This document shows, in pieces, positions 1 to 9,056 of a DNA stretch of 62,707 nucleotides. The notes below the pieces were generated by a model, which saw only the letters and a list, made by a program, of their open reading frames with translations, had not been told where the DNA came from and made no database searches. The stretch comes from Streptomyces sp. CBMA123 (GTDB lineage Bacteria > Actinomycetota > Actinomycetes > Streptomycetales > Streptomycetaceae), in the NCBI RefSeq assembly GCF_014596465.1, contig NZ_MECK01000146.1, positions 1 to 62,707 of the forward strand, in the 5' to 3' direction. How positions within the stretch are numbered: the first letter of the stretch is position 1; every line of letters starts with the position of its first letter. A program made the translations under genes and the position numbers.

Positions 1-122
1 AGATGAGCACTCCCACCTCCTTGAGAGGGTAAGGCTCCCAGTAGACGACTGGGTTGATAGGCCGGATATGGAAGCCCTGTGAGGGGTGGAGTTGACCGGT
101 ACTAATAGGCCGAGGGCTTGTC
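1..122 (+). rRNA. 23S rRNA, 3' end (partial)
   Basis: The window opens inside the conserved 3' end of a 23S rRNA gene: the stretch reading through ACTAATAGGCCGAGGGCTTG near position 100 is the near-universal end of bacterial 23S rRNA. The 5' part lies outside the window. The exact 3' end is estimated from the conserved terminal stem and may be off by several bases. A 5S gene follows in the same direction, as in a standard rrn operon. Confidence 0.93.
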
Positions 123-194
123 CTCAGTTGCTCGCGTCCACTGTGTTGTTCTGAAACAACGACCGCCCTGCCGGCGGGTCGACAGTTTCATAGT

Positions 195-311
195 GTTTCG
201 GTGGTCATAGCGTGAGGGAAACGCCCGGTTACATTCCGAACCCGGAAGCTAAGCCTCACAGCGCCGATGGTACTGCAGGGGGGACCCTGTGGGAGAGTAG
301 GACGCCGCCGA
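195..311 (+). rRNA. 5S rRNA
   Basis: This is a 117-base gene with the actinobacterial 5S pattern: it begins GTTTCGGTGGTCATAGCG, contains the conserved CCGAACCCGGAAGCTAAG block and ends GGACGCCGCCGAAC. Its ends pair to form helix I. It lies about 70 bases after the 23S end and is followed at once by a strong terminator, so it closes the rrn operon. Confidence 0.95.
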
Positions 312-323
312 ACAATTCTTCAG

Positions 324-357
324 AAAAGGCCCACCCGGGTTCCCGGGTGGGCCTTTT
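324..357 (+). terminator. rrn operon intrinsic terminator
   Basis: A perfect hairpin, AAAAGGCCCACCCGGG paired with CCCGGGTGGGCCTTTT, stands just after 5S rRNA and ends in a T-run. It is a classical Rho-independent terminator for the rRNA operon. Confidence 0.93.
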
Positions 358-566
358 CGCGTTGTACCGGAAACCGGACGGAAGCCGGCGGAATTCGGTG
401 GGCGGCTGCCGGGCGACCCCCGCCGAGTGGCTGGTCCTCCGTCAATATGCCGCTAAAACCGCCTGTTCAGTGCACTGATCAGTGGAATACCGCCGTTCAC
501 GCCGTAGTCTCGAAGGCGGGGGGAACAGGTGTCCGGGGGTGGCTCCCGGACGGAGCCGGATCAAGA

Positions 567-3167
567 ATGGTGCTCATGGGACGAGGCAGGCTGCGCATCT
601 ACCTCGGGGCGGCCCCCGGGGTCGGCAAGACGTACGCCATGCTCGCCGAGGCACACCGGCGGCAGGAGCGTGGCACGGACGTCGTGGTGGCGTTCGTGGA
701 GGACCACGGCCGGCGACGGACCGCGGACCTCGTCGCCGGGCTGGAGGTCGTGCTGCGGCAGCAGGTGGTGCACCGGGGTGCCCGGTTCTCCGAGATGGAC
801 CTGGACGCCGTCCTGGCGCGCCGCCCGCAGGTGGCGCTGGTGGACGAGCTGGCCCACACCAATGTGCCCGGCTGCCGCAACGAGAAGCGCTGGCAGGACG
901 TCGAGGAACTGCTCGCGGCGGGGATCGACGTGATCTCCACCGTGAACGTCCAGCACCTGGAGTCGCTCGGGGACGCGGTCGAGGGCATCACCGGGGTGCG
1001 CCAGCGCGAGACCGTCCCGGACGAGGTGGTCCGCCGGGCGGACCAGATCGAGCTGGTGGACATGTCCCCGCAGGCGCTGCGGCGCCGGCTGGCGCACGGC
1101 AACGTCTACATGCCGGAGAAGATCGACGCCGCGCTCGCCAACTACTTCCGCCCGGGCAACCTGACCGCGCTGCGCGAACTGGCGCTGCTGTGGACCGCGG
1201 ACCGGGTGGACGAGTACCTGCAGAAGTACCGCGCCGAACAGGGCATCGTCGGCACCTGGCAGGCCCGGGAGCGGATCGTGGTCGGCCTGACCGGCGGCCC
1301 GGAGGGGGCGACGCTGATCCGCCGGGCGGCCCGCATCGCGGCCCGCGTCTCCGGCGGCGAGCTGCTGGCCGTCCACATCTCCCGCTCGGACGGGCTCGCC
1401 GGCTCCGGCTCGCCGCAGACGCTGATCGAGCAGCGCGCCCTGGTGGAGAGCCTCGGCGGCTCCTTCCACAACGTCCTGGGCGACGACCCGGCCGAGGGGC
1501 TGCTGGAGTTCGCCCGCGGGGTGAACGCCACCCAGATCGTGCTGGGCACCAGCCGCCGGCCCGGCTGGCAGTACCTGTACGGGCCGGGCGTCGGCACCCT
1601 GGTCACCCAGAAGGCCGGGGACATCGACGTCCACATGGTCACCCACGAGCACGCCGGGCACGGGCGCCGCAGCAAGATACCCGTGCGGCGGATCACCGAC
1701 CTGGGCCGGACCAGGACCATCGCCGGCTGGCTGATCGGGCTGGTCGGGCCGCCGGTGCTGGCGCTGGTGCTGACCACCATCGGCGGGCTGGGCCTGTCCA
1801 CCGACATGCTGCTGTTCCTGTCGCTGACGGTGTGCGCGGCGCTGGTCGGCGGGCTGCTGCCGTCGATCGGATCGGCGCTGGTCGGCTCCTCGGTGCTGAA
1901 CTTCTACTTCACCCCGCCGCTGCACACGTTCTCCATCAACGAGCCGCAGAACATCATGGCGGTGGCGATATTCACCGTCGTCGGCTGCTCGGTCGCCTCC
2001 GTGGTGGACCTGGCGGCCCGGCGCACCCACCAGGCGGCCCGCGCCCAGGCCGAGGCGCAGACGCTCAGCGCGCTGGCCGGCACGGTGCTGCGCGGCGCCC
2101 CGAACGGGGACGGGGTGCTGACCGCGCTGATGGAACAGGTCCGGGAGACCTTCGGCCAGGAGAGCGCCGCGCTGCTGGAACGCCCGGAGCCGACCGGCGG
2201 CTGGGTACCGGTCGCCACCGCCGGGCCGCACCCGCCGCAGCGGCCCGAGGAAGCCGACGTGGACGTCCCGGTCGGCGAGAGCCTGGCCCTGGTCCTGCGC
2301 GGCCGGGTGCTGCCCGGCACCGACCGGCGGCTGCTGGGGGCGTTCGCCGCCCAGGCCGCCGTGGTGCTGGAGCGCCGCCGGCTGGCCCGGGAGGCCGCCG
2401 CGGCCCGCCGGGAGGCCGAGGGCAACCGGATCCGCACCGCCCTGCTGGCCGCCGTCTCGCACGACCTGCGCACCCCGCTGGCGGGCATCAAGGCCTCGGT
2501 GACCTCGCTGCGCTCGGCCGACGTCGAGTGGGACCCGGAGGACGAGGCCGAGCTGCTGGCCGGGATCGAGGCCGGCGCCGACCGGCTCGACCACCTGATC
2601 AACAACCTCCTCGACATGAGCCGGCTGCAGACCGGCACCGTCACCCCGCTGATCCAGGAGACCGACCTGGACGAGGTGGTGCCGTACGCGCTCGGCGGGG
2701 TGCCGCCGGAGGCCGTCCGGCTGGAGGTGCCGGAGACGCTGCCGATGATCCGGGCCGACGGCGGGCTGCTGGAGCGCTCGCTGGCCAACCTCGTCGAGAA
2801 CGCCGTCAAGTACAGCCCGGACGGCGTCAAGGTGCTGGTCAAGGCCGACGCCCTGCAGCCGCCGGGCGGGCCCGGCCGGGTCGAGCTGCGGATCGTGGAC
2901 CGCGGCCCGGGCGTGCCCGAGGACGCCAAGGAGCGGATCTTCGCGCCGTTCCAGCGCTACGGGGACGCGCCGCGCGGCGCCGGGGTCGGCCTCGGGCTCG
3001 CGGTGGCGCGAGGGTTCGTCGAGGCGATGGACGGTACCGTCACCGCCGAGGACACCCCCGGCGGAGGCCTCACCATGGTCGTCACCCTGCTCGCCGCCGA
3101 ACGGCCGCCCGAACCGGACGGGCCGGGCGGCGAGGGCCACGATCCGCTCTCGGAACTGATCACGTGA
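567..3167 (+). CDS. kdpD: KdpD-type osmosensitive potassium sensor histidine kinase
   Basis: The product has the full KdpD architecture in about 866 residues. An N-terminal KdpD sensor domain carries the Walker A motif GAAPGVGKT near residues 14-22. It is followed by a universal-stress-like domain, four membrane segments of the DUF4118 type near residues 395-490, a GAF-like linker, a HisKA domain with the phospho-accepting His in SHDLRTPL near residue 632, and a HATPase domain with GVGLGLAVARGF near the end. KdpD senses low potassium and phosphorylates KdpE. The ATG at 567 has GGAG 11 bases upstream; the ATG at 576 is an equally plausible start. No kdpFABC pump genes are present here, so the pair is orphaned from its usual target. 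Confidence 0.93.
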   Translation: MVLMGRGRLRIYLGAAPGVGKTYAMLAEAHRRQERGTDVVVAFVEDHGRRRTADLVAGLEVVLRQQVVHRGARFSEMDLDAVLARRPQVALVDELAHTNVPGCRNEKRWQDVEELLAAGIDVISTVNVQHLESLGDAVEGITGVRQRETVPDEVVRRADQIELVDMSPQALRRRLAHGNVYMPEKIDAALANYFRPGNLTALRELALLWTADRVDEYLQKYRAEQGIVGTWQARERIVVGLTGGPEGATLIRRAARIAARVSGGELLAVHISRSDGLAGSGSPQTLIEQRALVESLGGSFHNVLGDDPAEGLLEFARGVNATQIVLGTSRRPGWQYLYGPGVGTLVTQKAGDIDVHMVTHEHAGHGRRSKIPVRRITDLGRTRTIAGWLIGLVGPPVLALVLTTIGGLGLSTDMLLFLSLTVCAALVGGLLPSIGSALVGSSVLNFYFTPPLHTFSINEPQNIMAVAIFTVVGCSVASVVDLAARRTHQAARAQAEAQTLSALAGTVLRGAPNGDGVLTALMEQVRETFGQESAALLERPEPTGGWVPVATAGPHPPQRPEEADVDVPVGESLALVLRGRVLPGTDRRLLGAFAAQAAVVLERRRLAREAAAARREAEGNRIRTALLAAVSHDLRTPLAGIKASVTSLRSADVEWDPEDEAELLAGIEAGADRLDHLINNLLDMSRLQTGTVTPLIQETDLDEVVPYALGGVPPEAVRLEVPETLPMIRADGGLLERSLANLVENAVKYSPDGVKVLVKADALQPPGGPGRVELRIVDRGPGVPEDAKERIFAPFQRYGDAPRGAGVGLGLAVARGFVEAMDGTVTAEDTPGGGLTMVVTLLAAERPPEPDGPGGEGHDPLSELIT

Positions 3168-3286
3168 GTTCCGGCTGATCGCGGGAGGCCCGCCGGCCCG
3201 GGCCGCCGTCGCCCGGCGGCCCACGTCGTACGAACAGCCAAGACACAGTCCGTAAGATCCGACAGCCTGAAAGGCGGAGCCCGTAA

Positions 3287-3967
3287 ATGACCCGGGTCCT
3301 CGTCGTGGACGACGAGCCGCAGATCGTCCGCGCACTGGTGATCAACCTCAAGGCCCGCAAGTACGAGGTGGACGCGGCCCATGACGGGGCGAGCGCGCTG
3401 GAACTGGCCGCCGCACGCCATCCGGACGTGGTCGTCCTCGACCTGGGCCTGCCCGACATGGACGGCGTCGAGGTGATCCGCGGCCTGCGCGGCTGGACCA
3501 GGGTGCCGATCATCGTGCTGTCGGCCCGGCACGCCTCCGACGAGAAGGTCGAGGCCCTGGACGCAGGCGCCGACGACTACGTGACCAAGCCCTTCGGCAT
3601 GGACGAGCTGCTCGCCCGGATGCGCGCCGCCGTGCGCCGGGCCGAGCCGGTCGCCGGGGAGGACGACTCGCTGGTCGTCACCGAGAGCTTCACCGTCGAC
3701 CTCGCCGCCAAGAAGGTCAACCGGGACGGCACCGACGTACGCCTCACGCCCACCGAATGGCACCTGCTGGAGGTCCTGGTCCGCAACGCCGGCCGGCTGG
3801 TCAGCCAGACCCAGCTGCTCCAGGAGGTGTGGGGCCCGGCCTACCGCACCGAGACCAACTACCTGCGGGTCTACCTCGCCCAGCTGCGTCGCAAGCTGGA
3901 GCGCGACCCTTCGCACCCGCGCCACTTCATCACCGAACCGGGGATGGGCTACCGCTTCGAGAGCTGA
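3287..3967 (+). CDS. kdpE: KdpE-type response regulator
   Basis: This 226-residue OmpR-family regulator has an N-terminal receiver domain, with acidic DDE near residues 9-11, the phospho-acceptor Asp in VVLDLGLPDMDG and the conserved Lys in VTKPF. A C-terminal winged helix ends LRRKLERDPSHPRHFITEPGMGYRFES, given here as family-typical text split by its arginine pairs; the ending is that of KdpE proteins. It lies about 120 bases after kdpD in the same direction and is its natural partner. Family targets are potassium-uptake genes. The nearby KimA-like and RCK genes are possible targets, by inference only. Confidence 0.93.
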   Translation: MTRVLVVDDEPQIVRALVINLKARKYEVDAAHDGASALELAAARHPDVVVLDLGLPDMDGVEVIRGLRGWTRVPIIVLSARHASDEKVEALDAGADDYVTKPFGMDELLARMRAAVRRAEPVAGEDDSLVVTESFTVDLAAKKVNRDGTDVRLTPTEWHLLEVLVRNAGRLVSQTQLLQEVWGPAYRTETNYLRVYLAQLRRKLERDPSHPRHFITEPGMGYRFES

Positions 3968-4051
3968 GCAGGGGTCCGAAGACCCGCTCGCACGGGCCCC
4001 GGCGACCGCGACGCCTGCCGCCGGGGCCCCGGAACCCGGTACCCTGCCGAC

Positions 4052-4459
4052 ATGAGTGGTGACAACAGCAGCGGCCGGCCGCAGGGGCGGTTGCGCCGCA
4101 TGCTCAGCCGGCTGACCACCTCGGCCGAGGAACTGGACGCCGAGGACCTGCGCCAGGAGAGCGCCGCCGAGTCGGGCTGCACGCCGATCGCCGGCTGCGC
4201 CGACCGGCAGCTGGTCACCGTCGCGGGCACGCTGCGCACGGTGACGCTCCGCCCACGGGCCGGGGTGCCGGCCCTGGAGGCCGAGCTCTTCGACGGCACC
4301 GAGGCACTGGAGGTCGTCTGGCTGGGCCGCCGCTCGATCGCGGGCATAGAGCCGGGCCGCCGGCTCGTCGCCAGCGGCCGGATCAGTCACGCACGCGGGC
4401 GCCGCGTGCTGTTCAACCCCCGCTACGAACTGCGTCCGGTCGGACACGGGAGCGAATGA
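4052..4459 (+). CDS. OB-fold nucleic-acid-binding domain protein
   Basis: This is a 135-residue protein with a polar N-terminus and an OB-fold from about residue 55: strands around VTVAGTLRTVTL, an ELFDGTEALEVVWLG segment and ISHARGRRVLFNPRYEL at the end. It resembles mycobacterial Rv2694c, and the RecG/aspartyl-tRNA-synthetase anticodon OB fold more distantly. Its stop overlaps the next start by four bases (ATGA), so the two genes are translationally coupled. A direct nucleic-acid ligand is not known, and the function is not established. Confidence 0.85.
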   Translation: MSGDNSSGRPQGRLRRMLSRLTTSAEELDAEDLRQESAAESGCTPIAGCADRQLVTVAGTLRTVTLRPRAGVPALEAELFDGTEALEVVWLGRRSIAGIEPGRRLVASGRISHARGRRVLFNPRYELRPVGHGSE

Positions 4460-5289
4460 GCGTGAGCAATCACCCCGGCGGCGACGCCGCCGCCCGGATC
4501 GACCTGGACGCCACCGAGGTGGCGGCCTGGCAGGACGCCGCCGCCGCGGAGGCGGTGGACGGACTGGCCCGGTCGGTCGAGGGCACCGGGCCGGCCGCCG
4601 AGCGGCCCCTCGACCCGGCGGCCGCCGAAGCCGCCCGGCAGGCCGCCTCCAAGGAGGCCGCCGACACCGTCCTGCAGGCCTTCGGCGGCGTGCGCGGCAT
4701 GATCGACATGACGCTGCCCGGCCTGGTCTTCATCGTCACCTACAACGTCACCCACCAGGTCAGCGCCGCCGCCTGGGCCGCGCTCGGCCTGAGCGCCCTG
4801 TTCGTGGTGGCCCGGCTGGTTCGGCGGGAGACCATCCAGCACGCCTTCAGCGGGGTGTTCGGCGTCGCCCTCGGCGCCTGGATCGCGATGAAGAGCGGCA
4901 AGGCCGAGGACTTCTACCTGCCCGGCCTGCTCTGGAGCGTCGGCTACTGCGTCGCCATGGCGGTCTCCGCCCTGGTGCGCTGGCCGATGATCGGGGTGAT
5001 GCTCGGCCCGATCACCGGCGAGATGTTCACCTGGCGCAAGGAGAACCCGGGCCGCCTCGCCGCCTACACCAAGGCGACCTGGGCCTGGGTGGTGATCATG
5101 GGCCTCAAGCCGGTGATCCTCTTCCCGCTGTACTTCACCCACAACGTCAACCTGCTCGGCTGGCTGAAGGTGGCCCTCGGCATCCCGCCGCTGCTGCTGG
5201 CGATGTACGTCACCTGGCAGATCCTGCTGAAGGCGCCGCCGCCGATCAAGGCACCGCTGGACGACGAGGAGGACGAGCCGGCCAAGTAG
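4456..5289 (+). CDS. DUF3159 family integral membrane protein
   Basis: This 277-residue protein has an Ala/Glu-rich cytosolic N-terminus of about 75 residues followed by roughly six hydrophobic segments, for example LPGLVFIVTYNV, AALGLSALFVVARLV and LLLAMYVTWQIL, and an acidic tail DDEEDEPAK. It matches the DUF3159 family (Rv2693c-like), which is found beside the OB-fold and TrkA genes in many actinobacteria. The biochemical role is unknown; the fixed neighbourhood suggests a link with membrane ion homeostasis, which is inference. A long bidirectional terminator follows. Confidence 0.87.
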   Translation: MSVSNHPGGDAAARIDLDATEVAAWQDAAAAEAVDGLARSVEGTGPAAERPLDPAAAEAARQAASKEAADTVLQAFGGVRGMIDMTLPGLVFIVTYNVTHQVSAAAWAALGLSALFVVARLVRRETIQHAFSGVFGVALGAWIAMKSGKAEDFYLPGLLWSVGYCVAMAVSALVRWPMIGVMLGPITGEMFTWRKENPGRLAAYTKATWAWVVIMGLKPVILFPLYFTHNVNLLGWLKVALGIPPLLLAMYVTWQILLKAPPPIKAPLDDEEDEPAK

Positions 5290-5319
5290 CCGCTCCCCCC
5301 GATACGCGCCCGGTATGCG

Positions 5320-5383
5320 CCCGGTACGGCCGAGGGCCCGCACCCCCCTTTCTGTGGGGGTGCGGGCCCTCGGCCGTACCGGG
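5320..5383. terminator. Bidirectional terminator between convergent operons
   Basis: A 28-base perfect inverted repeat (left arm 5320-5347, right arm 5356-5383) surrounds an 8-base loop. It sits between the stop of the DUF3159 gene and the stop of the convergent trkA-type gene, so it can serve both transcripts. There is no long T-run, as is common in streptomycetes. Confidence 0.85.
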
Positions 5384-5393
5384 CGTGCTGGTC

Positions 5394-6065
5394 CTACTGG
5401 GCGCCGGAGGTGGCCGACAGCAGCTGCTCCAGCTCCTCCTCGCGCTCCTGCGCCGCGACGAAGAGCAGCTCGTCGCCGCCCTCCAGGGTGTCGTCCTTGC
5501 TCGGCACCAGCACCCGGCCCTCGCGGATGATGCTCACCAGGGCGGTGTCCGGCGGCCAGGTGACGTCGCCGACCCGGGTGCCGACCAGCTCGGCCTCGCC
5601 GGCCAGGGTCAGCTCGACCAGGTTGGCGTTGCCCTGGCTGAAGCGCATCAGGCGGACCAGGTCGCCGACGCTGACCGCCTCCTCGACCAGGGCGGACATC
5701 AGACGCGGGGTGGACACGGCCACGTCCACGCCCCAGGACTCGTTGAAGAGCCACTCGTTCTTCGGGTTGTTCACCCGGGCGACCACCCGCGGCACCGCGT
5801 ACTCGGTCTTGGCGAGCAGCGAGACGACCAGGTTGACCTTGTCGTCGCCAGTCGCGGCGATCACCACGTGGCAGCGCTGCAGCGCCGCCTCGTCCAGCGA
5901 GGTGATCTCACAGGCGTCGGCCAGCAGCCACTCCGCCATGGGCACCCGCTCCACCGAGATGGAGTTGGGGTTCTTGTCGATCAGCAGGACCTCGTGACCG
6001 TTCTCCAGCAGCTCGCCCGCGATCGAGCGGCCCACGGCACCGGCCCCGGCAATGGCGACCCGCAT
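5394..6065 (-). CDS. TrkA/RCK-family potassium uptake regulatory protein (CeoC-like)
   Basis: This 223-residue protein starts MRVAIAGAGAVGRSIAGELL, a Rossmann GxGxxG NAD-binding motif, and has a C-terminal TrkA-C (RCK_C) domain around LVGTRVGDVTWPPDTALVSI. It contains one RCK_N and one RCK_C domain, like KtrA, CglK and mycobacterial CeoC. RCK_C domains of this type gate potassium channels and often bind c-di-AMP. The start at 6065 overlaps the upstream gene's stop by one base (TGATG), so it is co-translated with the paralogue. An in-frame upstream extension is non-homologous and was rejected. Confidence 0.9.
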   Translation of the reverse strand: MRVAIAGAGAVGRSIAGELLENGHEVLLIDKNPNSISVERVPMAEWLLADACEITSLDEAALQRCHVVIAATGDDKVNLVVSLLAKTEYAVPRVVARVNNPKNEWLFNESWGVDVAVSTPRLMSALVEEAVSVGDLVRLMRFSQGNANLVELTLAGEAELVGTRVGDVTWPPDTALVSIIREGRVLVPSKDDTLEGGDELLFVAAQEREEELEQLLSATSGAQ

Positions 6066-6733
6066 CAGTGACCCTCCTCCTTCGGCCCCTGCGCGAACGC
6101 GGCCTCGACCGCCGTCAGGTCGGTCCGGCGCAGCATCACGTGCACCAGGTCGCCCTCCTGCACCACCATCTGCGGCGAGGGGAGGACCCCCTCGCCGAGC
6201 CGGGTCACGAACGACACCCGGGCGCCGGAGGCCTCCTCCAGGCGGCTGATCCGCTGACCGACCCAGTTCGGGTGGTACGCGACCTCGGCCAGCTGCACGC
6301 TGCCGCTCGGGTCCTGCCACAGCGGCTCGGCGCCGCTCGGCAGCAGCCGGCGCAGCATCTGGTCGGCGGTCCAGCGGACCGTCGCCACGGTCGGGATGCC
6401 CAGGCGCTGGTACACCTCGGCGCGGCGCGGGTCGTAGATCCGGGCCGCGACGTTCTCGACGCCGAAGGTCTCCCGGGCGACCCGGGCCGCGATGATGTTG
6501 GAGTTGTCACCGCTGGAGACGGCGGCGAACGCCCCGGCCTCCTCGATGCCCGCCTCGCGCAGGGTGTCCTGGTCGAAGCCGACCCCGGTCACCCGGCGCC
6601 CGTTGAACCCGGCGCCCAGGCGACGGAACGCGGTCGGGTCCTGGTCGACCACGGCCACCGAGTGGCCCTGTTTCTCCAGGGCTCTCGCGAGGGCCGAGCC
6701 CACGCGGCCGCAGCCCATGATGACGATGTGCAC
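6065..6733 (-). CDS. TrkA/RCK-family potassium uptake regulatory protein (CeoB-like)
   Basis: This 222-residue protein starts with GTG at 6733 and reads (V/M)HIVIMGCGRVGSALARAL, a Rossmann GxGxxG fold, followed by an RCK_C domain near residues 140-222. It is the first gene of a two-gene RCK operon diverging from the KimA-like transporter. The pair corresponds to mycobacterial CeoB-CeoC, flanked by the same neighbours. The likely role is an NAD(H)/ATP- or c-di-AMP-responsive gating subunit for potassium transport; no Trk/Ktr channel subunit is encoded nearby. A longer upstream reading extension has no RCK similarity. Confidence 0.9.
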   Translation of the reverse strand: MHIVIMGCGRVGSALARALEKQGHSVAVVDQDPTAFRRLGAGFNGRRVTGVGFDQDTLREAGIEEAGAFAAVSSGDNSNIIAARVARETFGVENVAARIYDPRRAEVYQRLGIPTVATVRWTADQMLRRLLPSGAEPLWQDPSGSVQLAEVAYHPNWVGQRISRLEEASGARVSFVTRLGEGVLPSPQMVVQEGDLVHVMLRRTDLTAVEAAFAQGPKEEGH

Positions 6734-6974
6734 CGGCGCTACCTCACCCGTCCCGAAGGGGCCTTGACCTGCGCAAACACCGTTCATCTCCCTTTCCCGC
6801 CCGGGTCTGCCGGGACGAGGGTTCTCGTGGGGCATCGGCCGGACTCCGCTCGACAACCAGAGTGTTGCCCACCGACTCGTATCCGACACGCTAGCCGGTC
6901 CACCGAACACAGTCGCGACGAAGGGGGGGATAAACGGCGCAAGCCCAGCCGGGAAACCCCTACGATTCCTTAAC

Positions 6975-9056
6975 GTGCCTATGCCGACTGACCTTCCGAA
7001 ACGCCTCCTGATCGGCCGCGCCCTGCGCAGCGACAAGCTCGGAGAGACCCTTCTTCCCAAGCGGATCGCGCTGCCGGTCTTCGCCTCGGACGCGCTCTCC
7101 TCGGTCGCGTACGCCCCCGAGGAGATCCTGCTCACGCTCTCCGTCGCGGGAGTCTCGGCGATCCACTTCTCCTGGCAGATCGGCGTCGTGGTGGCGATCG
7201 TGATGCTCGCCGTCGTCGCCTCCTACCGGCAGAACGTGCACGCCTACCCCAGCGGCGGCGGTGACTACGAGGTGGCGACCGTCAACCACGGTCCGGCCGC
7301 CGGGCTGGTGGTCGCCGCGGCCCTGATGGTCGACTACGTGCTGACCGTCGCCGTCTCCACCACCTCGGGCGTGGCCAACGTGGTCTCCGCCGTCCCGGCG
7401 CTGCGCGGCCACGAGACGATCGTCTCGGTGGTCGTGGTCGTGGTGCTGATGGGCATGAACCTGCGCGGAGTGCGCGAATCCGGCAGCGCCTTCGCCGTCC
7501 CCACCTACGCCTTCATGATCGGCGTGATCGGGATGGTCGGCTACGGAGTCCTCCGGCACTTCGTGCTCGGGCAGTCCATGCCCGCCGAGAGCTCCGGCTT
7601 CCACCTCGCCGCCACCCCCGGCAACGAATCGCTGTCCGGTTTCGCGATGGTGTTCCTGCTGCTGAAGTCCTTCTCCTCCGGCTGCGCCGCGCTCACCGGC
7701 GTGGAGGCGATCTCCAACGGCGTGCCCGCCTTCCGCAAGCCGAAGAGCAAGAACGCGGCCACCACGCTGCTGATGATGGCGAGCGTCGCCGTGGTGATGT
7801 TCATGGGCATCATCTGGCTGGCCCGGCTGACCGGCGTGCAGATGGCCGAGAACCCGGCCGAGCAGCTCGTCGGCTCCGGCTCCGGCTACCACCAGAAGAC
7901 CGCGCTGGCCCAGATCAGCGAGGCCGTCTTCAGCAACTTCACGCCCGGCTTCTACTTCGTCGCCGCCGTCACCGGCCTGATCCTGGTGCTCGCCGCCAAC
8001 ACCGCCTTCAACGGCTTCCCGGTGCTCGGCTCGATCCTCGCCCAGGACCGCTACCTGCCCCGCCAGCTGCACACCCGCGGCGACCGGCTGGCCTTCTCCA
8101 ACGGCATCATCCTGCTGGCGATCGCCGCCATCCTGCTGGTCATCGCCTTCGACGCGGACCCCAACCGGCTGATCCAGCTCTACATCGTCGGCGTCTTCGT
8201 CTCCTTCAACATGAGCCAGTCCGGCATGATCCGGCACTGGACCCGGCTGCTGCGCACCGAGACCGACCCGGCGAAGCGGCGCCACATGCAGCGCAGCCGG
8301 GCGATCAACGGCTTCGGCCTGGTGATGACCATGGCCGTGCTGATCGTCGTCCTGGTCACCAAGATCGGCCACGCCTGGATCGCGATAGCCGCGATGGTCG
8401 TGCTGTTCGTGATGATGAAGGGCATCCGCCGCCACTACGACCGGGTCTCCGCGGAGCTCACCGCCGCCGAGGAACCGGACGACGTGGTGCTGCCGACCCG
8501 GGTGCACGCCATCGTGCTGGTCTCCAAGCTGCACAAGCCGGCGCTGCGCGCCCTCGCCTACGCCAGGCTGGCCCACGCCCAGACCCTGGAGGCGATCACC
8601 GTCAACGTCGACCCGGCCGACACCGCGGCGCTGCGGCGGGAGTGGGACGAGCGCGGCATCGAGGTGCCGCTCAAGGTGCTGGACTCGCCGTACCGCGAGA
8701 TCACCGGGCCGGTCCTGGACTACGTGAAGAACCTGCGGCGCAGCAGCCCGCGTGACGCGGTCGCCGTCTACATCCCCGAGTACGTGGTCGGCCACTGGTA
8801 CGAGCACCTGCTGCACAACCAGAGCGCGCTGCGGCTCAAGGGGCGGCTGCTGTTCAAGCCCGGTGTGATGGTCACCTCGGTGCCCTGGCAGCTGGAGTCC
8901 TCGGAACGGCGCAGGCCACAGAAGGCCTGGTCGGCGCCGGGATCCGTCCGCCGTGGCGAGCCGCGGGCGCCGAAGGCCGTAAAGTCGAAGGATTCCGACC
9001 GTGCCGGTTCGACCACCGGTGCCACCTCCGACCGCAGCAAGGGATCCTCCCAGTGA
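6975..9056 (+). CDS. KimA-like APC-superfamily potassium/amino-acid transporter
   Basis: This protein of about 693 residues has twelve membrane segments and a C-terminal cytosolic universal-stress-like region. The sequence carries the hallmarks of the KimA/YdaO group: DALSSVAYAPE, ASYRQNVHAYPSGGGDYE, VDYVLTVAVSTTSG, a SFSSGCAALTGVEAISNG block, and GDRLAFSNGI. KimA is a high-affinity proton-coupled K+ importer controlled by c-di-AMP in Firmicutes, and mycobacterial Rv2690c is the positional counterpart. Divergence from the RCK pair with a shared 240-base promoter region fits a potassium role better than amino-acid import. The start is GTG 6975 or ATG 6981. The Lys/Ser-rich tail after about residue 640 is probably disordered. 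Confidence 0.85.
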   Translation: MPMPTDLPKRLLIGRALRSDKLGETLLPKRIALPVFASDALSSVAYAPEEILLTLSVAGVSAIHFSWQIGVVVAIVMLAVVASYRQNVHAYPSGGGDYEVATVNHGPAAGLVVAAALMVDYVLTVAVSTTSGVANVVSAVPALRGHETIVSVVVVVVLMGMNLRGVRESGSAFAVPTYAFMIGVIGMVGYGVLRHFVLGQSMPAESSGFHLAATPGNESLSGFAMVFLLLKSFSSGCAALTGVEAISNGVPAFRKPKSKNAATTLLMMASVAVVMFMGIIWLARLTGVQMAENPAEQLVGSGSGYHQKTALAQISEAVFSNFTPGFYFVAAVTGLILVLAANTAFNGFPVLGSILAQDRYLPRQLHTRGDRLAFSNGIILLAIAAILLVIAFDADPNRLIQLYIVGVFVSFNMSQSGMIRHWTRLLRTETDPAKRRHMQRSRAINGFGLVMTMAVLIVVLVTKIGHAWIAIAAMVVLFVMMKGIRRHYDRVSAELTAAEEPDDVVLPTRVHAIVLVSKLHKPALRALAYARLAHAQTLEAITVNVDPADTAALRREWDERGIEVPLKVLDSPYREITGPVLDYVKNLRRSSPRDAVAVYIPEYVVGHWYEHLLHNQSALRLKGRLLFKPGVMVTSVPWQLESSERRRPQKAWSAPGSVRRGEPRAPKAVKSKDSDRAGSTTGATSDRSKGSSQ

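Noticed and set aside
212..478. An open frame crossing the 5S rRNA and its terminator
   Set aside because: It overlaps a structured RNA gene and a terminator and encodes nothing recognisable.
561..3335. A 924-codon open frame on the minus strand over kdpD
   Set aside because: It is a typical shadow frame of a GC-rich coding region: the plus-strand kdpD shows complete domains and motifs, and the minus frame has none.
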